DNA of 64,000 nucleotides from CAZPMT01 sp964587655 (GTDB lineage: Bacteria; Hydrogenedentota; Hydrogenedentia; Hydrogenedentales; SLHB01): positions 22,845 to 86,844 of the forward strand of contig CAZPMT010000010.1 of assembly GCA_964587655.1 (NCBI GenBank), read 5' to 3'. The translations under genes were made by a program, and so were the position numbers. The notes below the pieces were generated by a model. The model worked only from the letters and a program-made list of their open reading frames with translations, was not told the DNA's origin and searched no databases. Each line of letters begins with the position of its first letter. The first letter of the stretch is position 1. Positions 1 to 7,325 of this stretch are shown one piece after another.

Positions 1-371
1 ACGGCAGCTTCATCGAATTCGGTCCCGGCGTTCAGTGGGTCCAGGTCGATCTCGGCGCGCCGCAGGAGATCTTCGCGGTGGTGTTGTGGCACTATCACTC
101 GCAGGCCCGCGTATATCGCGACGTCGTCCTCCAGCTTTCCGACGACCCCGATTTCGTGAAGGATGTCAAAACGGTCTTCAACAACGATCATGACAACACC
201 GCGAAGCTCGGCGTCGGCCCGGACAAGGAATACATCGAGACCAACGACGGCCGCCTGGTCGACTGCAAAGGCGCCAAGGCCCGCTATGTCCGTGTATACA
301 GCAACGGCAATACTTCGAACGACATGAACCATATGATCGAGCTCGAGGTCTACGGCCGGCCGGCGAAGTAA
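1..371 (+). CDS. C-terminal part of a discoidin (F5/8 type C) domain protein, 5' end outside the window
   Basis: The frame is open from base 3, so the gene begins upstream of the window. The visible 122 residues look like the second half of an F5/8 type C carbohydrate-binding module: WVQVDLG, then a beta strand ending in VVLWHYH, a QLSDDPDF strand, and the closing ARYVRVYSNG...MIELEVYG strands. Such modules usually sit at the end of secreted glycan-binding or glycan-degrading enzymes, which fits the large glycoside hydrolase at 14.2 kb. The catalytic part, if any, is not visible, so the function of the whole protein cannot be stated. The domain call is fairly safe; the rest is unknown. Confidence 0.75.
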   Translation, partial: GSFIEFGPGVQWVQVDLGAPQEIFAVVLWHYHSQARVYRDVVLQLSDDPDFVKDVKTVFNNDHDNTAKLGVGPDKEYIETNDGRLVDCKGAKARYVRVYSNGNTSNDMNHMIELEVYGRPAK

Positions 372-592
372 CGCCTTCACGGCAACGAACTCGTTTGCAC
401 GGATGTACAGGAGCAAGCGCGCAAAAACGCGCCCAGTCCTGTGCATCCCTTTTTTCTTTCAACGGTCTTTTGTGTTCTTTGTGTTCTTTGCGGTTAAGAG
501 TCTATGGACTTGCCCGTTTGGTTGCGGCTATGCTGCGCTGTGTTCATCTGTGTTCATCCGTGTTCATCCGTGGTTCAACTGACGTTTCTAGG
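372..592. repeat. Spacer with short low-complexity direct repeats
   Basis: This 221-bp gap has no convincing gene. It contains TTTGTGTTCT repeated around 469-490 and three near-copies of TGTTCATCCG around 540-570, ending in GTGGTTCAAC. The frame of the downstream glycosyltransferase stays open through it, but the translated sequence is Cys/Arg/Ser-rich filler without similarity to the protein family, so I treat it as non-coding repeat. Similar filler occurs at 3341-3557. Confidence 0.6.
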
Positions 593-2293
593 ATGATTGA
601 CTTGACCCGAGAGAGCACACTGCGCGTCCTGGCGGCCGTTCTGGTTCTGACGGTCGCCGTTGGCGCATTCGTTTTCCGCGCGCCGCGCCTAGATCTCCGC
701 CCAATGCACACCGATGAAGCCGTGCACACCATCAAGGCGGGCATGCTCCTCGAAAAAGGCGTCTACACTTACGATCCCAACGATTACCACGGCCCGACAA
801 TCTACTACGCGGCCCTGCCCTTCATATGGGCCGGTGGCGCCCGAACCCTCGCCGAGACTTCCGAATGGCAGTTCCGCATTGTGCCGGTCGTGTTCGGCGT
901 GGGCCTGGTGCTTCTCCTCCTGCTCGTCATCGACGGACTCGGCGCGTGGGAAACCGTTTTCGCCGCCATCCTTACCGCCGTCTCTCCCGCGATGGTCTTC
1001 TACAGCCGCTATTACATCCAAGAGATCCCCTTTGTCTTCTTCACCTTCTTCGCTATCGCGGCGGGTTGGCGATACAGCCGATCTCCGCGAATCGGCTGGG
1101 CGCTCCTTTGCGGCGCGAGCCTCGGCCTCATGTTGGCCACAAAGGAGACCAGCATCCTGTCCTACGCGGCCATGTTGTGCGCCCTGCCGCTCACGCTCAT
1201 CTGGACGCGATGGCGCGGCGGCGCCAACGCTCGCATTCGGGACTTCCTTCACCCATGCCACATTGCCGCCGCGTTCGTTCTCGGTTTGTGCGCATGCATC
1301 ACCCTCGTTTCAGGCTTCTTCTCAAACCCGCGCGGCGCCATCGACATATTCTTGACCTTTCTCAGCTACTTCCATCGCGCGGGCGGAGTCGGGATTCACG
1401 ATCACCCCTGGGACTACTACTTCCGAATCCTGTTAGGGCTTGACAATCTTCCGGGGCCTCAGTGGAACGAAAAGCTGATTGTAGTCATGGCAATTGTCGG
1501 CGTCCTCGTCGCCTTGCTGAGCAAGCGCAATCCCGCATCAAGTCCCCCTTTGAAGGGGGATTCAGGGGGATGTTCTGATGGCGTCTCAACGCAACCCGTT
1601 GCGACAACACATCCCCCTGAATCCCCCTTCAAAGGGGGACTTGCTCCAAACGCAGCTCCACGCCTTCTGCGTAACCCAAGCCTCATCCGCTTCGTCGCCC
1701 TCTACACCCTCTTCCTCGCCGCGGCATACTGCGTAATCCCATACAAGACCCCCTGGTGCATGCTCGGATTCCTCCACGGAATGATCCTTCTCGCGGGCGT
1801 GGGGTTTGCCGGACTTGTGCGTCTCGTACGGCACAACGGGCTGCGGGTGATTCTCGTTCTTGCCGTGGCATTCGCCGCGTTTCGTCTCGCGGATCTCGCC
1901 TACCAGGCGAGTTTCAAGTTCTACGCCGACACGCGCAACCCCTACGTCTACGGACATACCTCGACCGACATGTTGCGGCTCGTCAAGCGAATCGATGACA
2001 TAGCGCGCCTTTCCCCGGACGGGCGGAACACGCTCATCAAGGTCGTCGCCCCGGACCCTTGGCCGCTGCCGTGGTACCTCCGGGCGTACACAAAGGTCGG
2101 GTATTGGCCCAACGCAGCGGATGACGTCGATGCCCCCATTGTTATCACATCGCAGGAACTCCAATCGGAAATCGAGAGCCGCCTGCGCGACACGTACCAG
2201 AGCGAATTCTACGGACAGCGTCCGGAAGTCCTCATGACCGTCTTCATCAGGAAGGACCTGTGGGACGCCTTCATCAAAACCCGGACAAGCTGA
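593..2293 (+). CDS. Agl23-like (TIGR03663 family) GT-C membrane glycosyltransferase
   Basis: A 566-residue polytopic membrane protein of the TIGR03663 group, related to GT39 dolichyl-phosphate-mannose-type transferases. Enzymes of this fold use lipid-linked sugars at the outer face of the cytoplasmic membrane. After the first membrane helix (about residues 10-28) comes the acidic pair D41-E42 in RPMHTDEAVHT, the usual catalytic position of GT-C enzymes, followed by HGPTIYYAALP and many hydrophobic segments. I start at ATG 593; an upstream in-frame extension to 395 translates repeat filler. Residues about 316-350 are encoded by an exact inverted-repeat element (1539-1643) that does not look like family sequence but keeps the frame. 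The acceptor is unknown. The next gene (apbE-like) follows 15 bp later, so the two may be co-transcribed. Confidence 0.8.
   Translation: MIDLTRESTLRVLAAVLVLTVAVGAFVFRAPRLDLRPMHTDEAVHTIKAGMLLEKGVYTYDPNDYHGPTIYYAALPFIWAGGARTLAETSEWQFRIVPVVFGVGLVLLLLLVIDGLGAWETVFAAILTAVSPAMVFYSRYYIQEIPFVFFTFFAIAAGWRYSRSPRIGWALLCGASLGLMLATKETSILSYAAMLCALPLTLIWTRWRGGANARIRDFLHPCHIAAAFVLGLCACITLVSGFFSNPRGAIDIFLTFLSYFHRAGGVGIHDHPWDYYFRILLGLDNLPGPQWNEKLIVVMAIVGVLVALLSKRNPASSPPLKGDSGGCSDGVSTQPVATTHPPESPFKGGLAPNAAPRLLRNPSLIRFVALYTLFLAAAYCVIPYKTPWCMLGFLHGMILLAGVGFAGLVRLVRHNGLRVILVLAVAFAAFRLADLAYQASFKFYADTRNPYVYGHTSTDMLRLVKRIDDIARLSPDGRNTLIKVVAPDPWPLPWYLRAYTKVGYWPNAADDVDAPIVITSQELQSEIESRLRDTYQSEFYGQRPEVLMTVFIRKDLWDAFIKTRTS
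1539..1643. repeat. 105-bp palindromic element inserted in frame within a coding sequence
   Basis: Bases 1539-1573 and 1609-1643 are perfect 35-bp inverted copies of each other, around a 35-bp centre. Each arm holds its own CCCCCTTTGAAGGGGG hairpin, and the centre has a small CGCAAC/GTTGCG stem. The total is 105 bp, exactly 35 codons, so the host frame at 593-2293 stays open and gains a Pro/Gly/Ser-rich loop (PPLKGD...ESPFKGG). The related CCCCCT/AGGGGG hairpin at 3244-3274 lies outside a gene. Confidence 0.9.
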
Positions 2294-2308
2294 CGACAGG
2301 AGCGTGAC

Positions 2309-3232
2309 ATGAGCGACGAGCCGTTTCGTTTCCCGCATGAAGCCATGGCCACCACTTTCCAGGCGATGATCGTTGCAGATTCGCGGAGCTACGCCGAGCA
2401 GGCCGCCATGGACGCATTCGCCGAAGTGGACATCATCGAGAAGGAGATCAGCAACTTCATCGAGACCAGCGACGTCTCACAGATCAACCACCTCCCCGCG
2501 GGACAGTGGGCCCGCATCGGGATCCACACCTGCGAATGCCTCAAAGCCGCCGCCCAAGTCAGCGCCGAGACCAACGGCGCGTTTGACGTAACCGTCGGGC
2601 CTCTAGTCGCCTGCTGGCGCAACCCCGACAAGTCCCCGCGCCAGCCCTCCGAAGACGAACTGGCCAAGGCACGCGCCCTGGTCGGGATGAAACTGATCGA
2701 GTTGGACGCAGCGGAAAACCGCGTCCGCGTCAAGACTCACGGCGTCAGAATCGACCTCGGCGGCATCGGAAAAGGTTACGCCGTCGACCGCGCCATCGAG
2801 ACCCTCAAAGAATGGGACATCGAATCAGCCCTGGTCAACGCAGGCGACAGCAGCACCTTCGCACTAGGCAACCTCAAAGGCCAGCAGGGATGGCCAGTCG
2901 GCGTCGGAGGCATCCGCGACGAAGAAAAGCCCCCCTACATAATCGACCTCTGCAACCAGTCCCTGAGCGGCAGCGGAACACACGTGAAAGGCGCGCACAT
3001 CATCGATCCCCGGACCGGACGGCCCGTCGCCGGCAAAATCGCCGCCTGGGCCCTTCATCCCAACGCAACCATAGCCGACGCCCTTTCCACCGCATTCATG
3101 GTAATGTCCTCAGCGGAAGTCGAACAATACTGCCATGCCCGCACCGACACCGGAGCTCTCCTAGTCCCCAAGAATGAAGGTCAGATCACTCGTCAGCGCT
3201 ACGGAAACTGGAAAGGGCTGCATGACGCATGA
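2309..3232 (+). CDS. apbE: FAD:protein FMN transferase, ApbE family
   Basis: A 307-residue ApbE-like flavin transferase, which hydrolyses FAD and attaches FMN to Thr/Ser of target proteins such as Nqr/Rnf subunits, or acts in FAD turnover. Family signatures in order are the early MATTFQAMI strand, EISNFIETSDVSQIN near residue 50, RIDLGGIGKGYAVDRA near 150, the ALVNAGDS loop (usual form NAGGD) near 178, and GSGTHVKGAHIIDPRTGRPV near 225, where the Mg/flavin-binding residues lie. The length is normal for the mature domain, but there is no signal peptide or lipobox, so this copy is probably cytoplasmic. No flavinylation target gene is adjacent. It starts 15 bp after the glycosyltransferase stop. 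Confidence 0.88.
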   Translation: MSDEPFRFPHEAMATTFQAMIVADSRSYAEQAAMDAFAEVDIIEKEISNFIETSDVSQINHLPAGQWARIGIHTCECLKAAAQVSAETNGAFDVTVGPLVACWRNPDKSPRQPSEDELAKARALVGMKLIELDAAENRVRVKTHGVRIDLGGIGKGYAVDRAIETLKEWDIESALVNAGDSSTFALGNLKGQQGWPVGVGGIRDEEKPPYIIDLCNQSLSGSGTHVKGAHIIDPRTGRPVAGKIAAWALHPNATIADALSTAFMVMSSAEVEQYCHARTDTGALLVPKNEGQITRQRYGNWKGLHDA

Positions 3233-3243
3233 TCCCACCCTGC

Positions 3244-3274
3244 GCGCGTTCCCCCTCGAAAGGGGGAACCGCGC
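3244..3274. terminator. Strong GC hairpin after the apbE-like gene
   Basis: Bases 3244-3256 pair with 3261-3274 as a stem of about 13 bp (GCGCGTTCCCCCT against AGGGGGAA-C-CGCGC, one bulged C) with a CGAA loop, 11 bp after the apbE-like stop. There is no T run on the plus strand, so it may act as a transcript-end or REP-like hairpin rather than a classical intrinsic terminator. Its CCCCCT/AGGGGG core resembles the element at 1539-1643. Confidence 0.45.
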
Positions 3275-3766
3275 GAAATACAGATAGGCCTCCTCGCCGC
3301 TCCCACGCGAAACCCCAGCCCGCCTTGCGAACGTCAAGTAATCCGTCCAATCCGTCTGATCCGTCCGCGCGGCCACCCACCCTCACACACGACCCGCATC
3401 ACGGTCCCATCCCCCCGTACACCGCGGATTCCTAAGACCTCAACGCCAAGAGCCCAAGAGACGCCAAGAGCCGCTGCCCTTCTTTGTGGCTTCGTGTCTT
3501 TGTGTGAGGAGAAATATGACTCACACGGAGCCACGGAGACCACGGATGAACGCGGATAGCCACTTCGCATTCATGCAACCGCCAGGTACTTCGAGGATCC
3601 AATCCCAGTTGCCGCGTTGTTCTCCGCCATTCACCGGGTGGATAGCGGTCAGGGTTCTCATAACCGTTTTACATCCGTGGTTCAAGCCGAATTCAGGGGC
3701 AACCTTGCGGGGCGTATGGGAAATCTGCAATATGCATAATCCGGGGATCCGATAACGGAGGGAACA
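3275..3766. repeat. Gene-free spacer with several low-complexity repeats
   Basis: About 490 bp without a supportable gene. Three kinds of short repeat follow one another: ATCCGTCCA-type units at 3341-3367; CGCCAAGAGCCCAAGAGACG at about 3444-3470, followed by T/G-rich TTTGTGGCTTCGTGTCTTTG near 3483; and CACGGAGCCACGGAGACCAC with GGATGAACGCGGAT at 3525-3557. Frames that stay open through this spacer give Pro/Arg/Ser-rich filler and are not called as genes. Confidence 0.6.
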
Positions 3767-4276
3767 TTGGTGGCTCTCGGCAACGCGGGGCTGTATCTGG
3801 ATTTCGCTACGAAGGCGTTTCGTCAGCGTTTGGCCTATCGAACCGACGTCCTGATGGGTGTGGCGCGGTCGTTCTTGATTCTGTTCGTCCAGGTCACCGT
3901 GTGGCGCGCGTTATTGGCGGCGCGGCCCGCGGCCAACGGCATTACGATGCAGGACATGGTCACGTACATCATTGTCGGGATGATGCTGAACAGTCTGTCG
4001 CGATCCCGCGTAGATCTCCGCATAGCGCAGCGTATGGAAGACGGATCGATCGCGTCCGATTTTGTCCGCCCGGTGAATTTCAAGTACTACATGATGAGCG
4101 AGGACATGGGCGAGAACGTTTTCTCGACTCTTTTCACGACGCTGCCGGCGTGCCTGTTGGGAATACTGCTTTGGGGCCTGCGCCTTCCTGAAAACCCGAT
4201 AACATTCGCGCGACGACACCCTTGGACAGGCGTCACGGTTGGTGCCCCGCGGGAATCTGCTGCTCTTCAGAGCTAA
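3767..4276 (+). pseudogene. Truncated ABC-2 family (PF06182-type) permease
   Basis: The first roughly 150 residues look like an ABC-2 family permease of about 260 residues: LDFATKAFRQRLAYRTDVLMG, then membrane segments, then RMEDGSIASDFVRPVNFKYYMMSEDMG. From about residue 155 the sequence stops looking like membrane protein and ends in APRESAALQS, where the frame runs into the 3' end of the oppositely oriented HD gene (4233-4868). No ATPase partner or second permease lies nearby, although members of this family work as permease pairs with one ATPase. The start is TTG 3767 or GTG 3770 behind GGAGGG at 3757-3762. I read this as a gene cut by a rearrangement; a chimeric assembly join is the alternative. 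Confidence 0.7.
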
Positions 4277-4868
4277 TCTCCAACTCGATATCGTAAACTC
4301 GCTCGAACAAGACAGCCTTCCGCTTGGCCGTATCGACATCAATACCGCTAGATGTGTTGTTATGCACATACAATATGGCCAATCTGTGTGTATGTTCTAC
4401 CCGCAATAGCGTAGTAAGGCCCGAGTGCGACCGATCCAGCCCGTCTCCAACCCGAAGGATCGCAGCAAGCTTCATAACGGTTTCCTGGTCGTCCTTCCCG
4501 AGCGCTTTGTACCCCGAATGCGACGGTTTTGGGTCTCCCTTTCGGTGGTAACGGGCAATGCACGCAACCATGGCCAATTCGCGCGATGAGAATCCCTCCA
4601 AGCCCGAAGCGAGAATCAAATCCCGCGAACCCTTATGATGCTGCATCGGACGATTCGCATAGCCCGTGTCATGCATCAAGGCTGCCGCCTCCAGAAGGAA
4701 CCTCTCGTGTTTGCCCAGTCCATGCAGGTCCTGAAACGCGTCGAACAACGCCAGACTATTCCTGCACACATGAAGTGCGTGGTCCGGATCGGGATCGTGC
4801 GCGCGCATGAACGCCTTCGCCGCTTTAATCGAAGCGATCCGTTGCATAGAGGGCCGTTCCTTCATCAC
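4233..4868 (-). CDS. Standalone HD-domain protein resembling the Ppx/GppA C-terminal domain
   Basis: A 211-residue protein matching the helical HD half of exopolyphosphatase/ppGpp phosphohydrolase (Ppx/GppA), without the actin-like catalytic half. Seen are HALHVCRNSLALFDAF, LLEAAALMHDTGY (the HD pair), HHKGSRDLIL, ACIARYHRKG and KLAAILRVGDGLDRSH, all in family order. The domain may bind metal and hydrolyse nucleotides or phosphates, but the substrate cannot be read from sequence. ATG 4868 has AGGA six bases upstream, and a TATAAT box lies at 4899-4894 on the minus strand. The gene appears complete; its 3' end overlaps the truncated permease by 44 bp, tail to tail. Confidence 0.78.
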   Translation of the reverse strand: MMKERPSMQRIASIKAAKAFMRAHDPDPDHALHVCRNSLALFDAFQDLHGLGKHERFLLEAAALMHDTGYANRPMQHHKGSRDLILASGLEGFSSRELAMVACIARYHRKGDPKPSHSGYKALGKDDQETVMKLAAILRVGDGLDRSHSGLTTLLRVEHTHRLAILYVHNNTSSGIDVDTAKRKAVLFERVYDIELEISSEEQQIPAGHQP

Positions 4869-4893
4869 AAATCCTGCTCATACCGAAGCCTTG

Positions 4894-4919
4894 ATTATAC
4901 TCGAATCGGCGTCGGTCAA
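4894..4919 (-). promoter_or_regulatory. Possible promoter of the HD-domain gene
   Basis: On the minus strand a perfect TATAAT lies at 4899-4894 and TTGACC at 4919-4914. The 14-bp spacing is shorter than the preferred 16-18, so only the -10 element is convincing. It lies about 26 bp upstream of ATG 4868. Confidence 0.3.
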
Positions 4920-4978
4920 CGATTTGTATTGCATCGTATCGTATGCGATCCTGAACGTCGCGTGAGGAGACGTAACGC

Positions 4979-5143
4979 ATGGACCTCAACGAAATGAGAT
5001 CGTAGGGCGACCTTAACATCTCGCCCCTGCGCGCACAATGGGCGCGAGACAACATCGACGCGGAAACGCCGGCGTGGCTGGACGAGGACGCGAAATACTT
5101 TGCCCGGTTTAGCCACTCTCTTGTGGAAGGAAGGCGACCTTGA
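4979..5143 (+). pseudogene. N-terminal stub of a broken gene (perhaps a class III aminotransferase)
   Basis: Behind a good GAGGAG ribosome site, ATG 4979 opens MDLNEMRS, hits an in-frame TAG at 5003-5005, and then continues in the same frame with coding-like sequence (GDLNISPLRAQWARDNID, then ETPAWLDEDAKYF) up to about 5100. After that the frame runs into the 3' end of the opposing dehydrogenase gene and stops at 5143. The Trp/Asp-rich stretch before KYF reminds me of the region ahead of the first conserved block in some class III aminotransferases, but that is recall from a short segment and could be wrong. The nonsense codon plus the abrupt end support a decayed gene. Confidence 0.45.
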
Positions 5144-6086
5144 CCGCATCTTGATGTCTAAGCAAATCGACGGCGCGACCGTACTCTTCGAGCCGCATCA
5201 CGTCCGTCACGAGGGCGCCAAGGTCGAGCCGCCCTTCCGCAAGACGATTGATCGCATACTCTGCGGCCTCGCGCGTATGCGGCTGCGTGCCCGCGAGGGT
5301 TAATCCGGCCCAGAACTTCGGCGCAAACACGTAGGGCTCGCGCTGGACCGCAAACAAGACCACGAGGTGGTTTGTGAGTTCCATCGCCTGATGTACGACA
5401 GCCGCCGTTCCCACACAGTCGAACGCGCAATCGAATGCGTCGAGCTGGCCGCGCCTCGGGAGGTTCTCGAGGGCTTCCTCGGTGGGATCGATAGCGGCGT
5501 CGGCGCCAAGTTGATGCGCAAGCTCCCGCCGGGCCTTGAGCGGATCAAAGCCCACGATGTACGACGCCCCCGCGGCCCACAACAACTGAACACAAACAAG
5601 ACCGGCGGGACCGAGACCGAAGACGCCCACGCGGCGTCCGGCGATCATGTCGAGCTTCTCGGCAAACATGACGTGCGCGCTCACGCACATGGCGAGTTCG
5701 AGCGGCGCGCACGCTTCCGGCGGCAACATCAACGGCGCTGAGATGAGATCCTCGGCGGGCTTGACGACGTACTGGGCGTAACACCCTGGAAGATGATGTC
5801 CGGGATCGCGCCAGGCGCACACGCGCTCGCCAACGTGAAACTCGCGGACTTCCGAACCGATCTCGGCCACGTCGCCGCACGCCTCATGCCCCGGCTGCCC
5901 CAACGTGTAGGGGTACTTGAGATCCATACCCGGAAACATCGGCTGGTCTCCCAGGATATGCATGTCCCAATGCGGACATGTGGTCACGGCCAAGACCTTG
6001 AGCAGAACTTCACGCGGACCCGGCTTGGGCATCGGAACGTCCCGAATGACGAACTCGCCCGGCGCTGTAATCTGAAGTGCCTTCAT
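5109..6086 (-). CDS. Zinc-type medium-chain dehydrogenase (MDR family), last gene of a four-gene operon
   Basis: A 325-residue medium-chain dehydrogenase/reductase. The N-terminal GroES-like half has catalytic-zinc ligand positions C37 and H67-E68 (QPGHEACG), and the Rossmann half has VGVFGLGPAGLVCVQLL near residue 150 followed by GFDPLKARR. The four-cysteine structural-zinc loop found in classical alcohol dehydrogenases is absent, unlike the paralogue at 7326-8351. Substrate unknown; likely NAD(P)-dependent alcohol or polyol oxidation. I chose ATG 6086, with GGGAGG just upstream. Its ATGA overlaps the stop of the C69 peptidase gene, implying translational coupling. A longer frame upstream of 6086 lies inside that neighbour. 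Confidence 0.82.
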   Translation of the reverse strand: MKALQITAPGEFVIRDVPMPKPGPREVLLKVLAVTTCPHWDMHILGDQPMFPGMDLKYPYTLGQPGHEACGDVAEIGSEVREFHVGERVCAWRDPGHHLPGCYAQYVVKPAEDLISAPLMLPPEACAPLELAMCVSAHVMFAEKLDMIAGRRVGVFGLGPAGLVCVQLLWAAGASYIVGFDPLKARRELAHQLGADAAIDPTEEALENLPRRGQLDAFDCAFDCVGTAAVVHQAMELTNHLVVLFAVQREPYVFAPKFWAGLTLAGTQPHTREAAEYAINRLAEGRLDLGALVTDVMRLEEYGRAVDLLRHQDAVKVAFLPQESG

Positions 6087-7288
6087 CTTCCGCCTCCCCT
6101 CGCTTTGTTTGTCCGAGCGAAGAGGTCCCGCCGGGACCAATAGCGGCGCACGTATAGCGGACGCGTATCCGATACATGCCGCGCCTGCACAGCCCGGGTC
6201 CATTCTTCGAGCAGGCAGCTTGCTTCGTTCCATGCGGCTTGCGCATCGGGAGGCACGGCGACCCACTGAGCCTCGAGCTTGTCGCGCTGATCAACGAAGA
6301 GCGGCATCAACTCCCGTGGACTGCGCATCACGGTTTGGTGCAGACGTTCGTGCCGCCACCAAAGGGACGCATCCGGACCTTTCGTTGGGAAGGGTCCCGT
6401 ATCGATGGGCGTCCCGATGCGAAGGGGTTTGAAGACGCCCGTACACGGCGCCGCCGTGCCGGTCACCCAGTGTTGACAGGCTGTTGGGCGCAACTCGGAG
6501 ATCCACGAAGCGGTGGTCTGCGATGCGGCCAGGAGTCCGCCTGCGTGCATGCACGGCGCGGACATTCCTCCATTCATCCATGCGTAACGCGGTTCAGAAT
6601 TCCCGACGCCATGATCGCGGAGGAGACTGAAGAGATCCAGTACGCCATGCGCACGTTCCGCCAGACGCTGCGTGCATTCGCGTCTGGCGCGGCAGGCGCT
6701 GACTCGCGTATAGAGGCGATCGGAGAACTGCTCCGCGAACCCGGCGACCGTAAGCCCGTTCGAGATCGTGCGCACACCGCCGGCTTCCTCGATGGCCCAT
6801 CGTTTCGCGGCGGTGTCGAGAACGAATGCGCGTTGCGGGTCGGCTATCATGAAACTGTTGTGGTAAGTGAATCTCCGGTTTTCGTAACCACAGCCTCCCC
6901 CTTGTCCGTGCTGTTCGAGGAGGCCCGTGATGATCTCGCACGCATGCCGCGCGTTGTCGGCGCGTTCGAGACCGAGTCGCACGAGATCCATGCCGGTCAA
7001 CCCAACGCTTTGGTACGGTTGACGAGTAAATACGGCCTCGTTCCCTATCGCGACGCCGCACTCGTTCGCGCCCATCTCGGCGCCCCACATCCAGAAGGGG
7101 CGGCTGATCAGCACGGCGTGAGTCTCGCCGACCTGCGGAATCGCGATCCAGGTGCAGCGAAGTTGCGTCCCCGGTTCGTAGGTCTGTCGCGGACGCCACT
7201 CGATCCCCTGGGCCTCATTTGGGTCGCGGTCAGAGTTCTTGGCGAACAGGACGCCTTCGGGTCTGACGATAACTACCGTGTCACACAT
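6083..7288 (-). CDS. C69-family (secernin-like) N-terminal nucleophile hydrolase
   Basis: A 401-residue protein starting MCDTVVIVRPEGVLFAKNSD, the hallmark of peptidase family C69/secernin: after removal of Met, Cys2 is the N-terminal nucleophile, and the FAKNSDRDPNE strand follows. Further family blocks are RPFWMWGAEMGANECGVAIGNEAVF and FVLDTAAKRWAIEE. Known C69 members are dipeptidases or acylases; the substrate here cannot be told. It sits between two dehydrogenases on the same strand, starting 37 bp after the upstream one and overlapping the downstream one by 4 bp, so hydrolysis of an amide or peptide may be linked to oxidation of the product. No signal peptide, so probably cytoplasmic. 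Confidence 0.85.
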   Translation of the reverse strand: MCDTVVIVRPEGVLFAKNSDRDPNEAQGIEWRPRQTYEPGTQLRCTWIAIPQVGETHAVLISRPFWMWGAEMGANECGVAIGNEAVFTRQPYQSVGLTGMDLVRLGLERADNARHACEIITGLLEQHGQGGGCGYENRRFTYHNSFMIADPQRAFVLDTAAKRWAIEEAGGVRTISNGLTVAGFAEQFSDRLYTRVSACRARRECTQRLAERAHGVLDLFSLLRDHGVGNSEPRYAWMNGGMSAPCMHAGGLLAASQTTASWISELRPTACQHWVTGTAAPCTGVFKPLRIGTPIDTGPFPTKGPDASLWWRHERLHQTVMRSPRELMPLFVDQRDKLEAQWVAVPPDAQAAWNEASCLLEEWTRAVQARHVSDTRPLYVRRYWSRRDLFARTNKARGGGR

Positions 7289-7325
7289 GAGTGCTCCGGT
7301 CCTTCAATCCGGGTTCCGCTTTGCC

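Noticed and set aside
395..592. N-terminal extension of the Agl23-like protein
   Set aside because: The frame is open but encodes Cys/Arg/Ser-rich repeat filler; ATG 593 gives a normal membrane-protein start.
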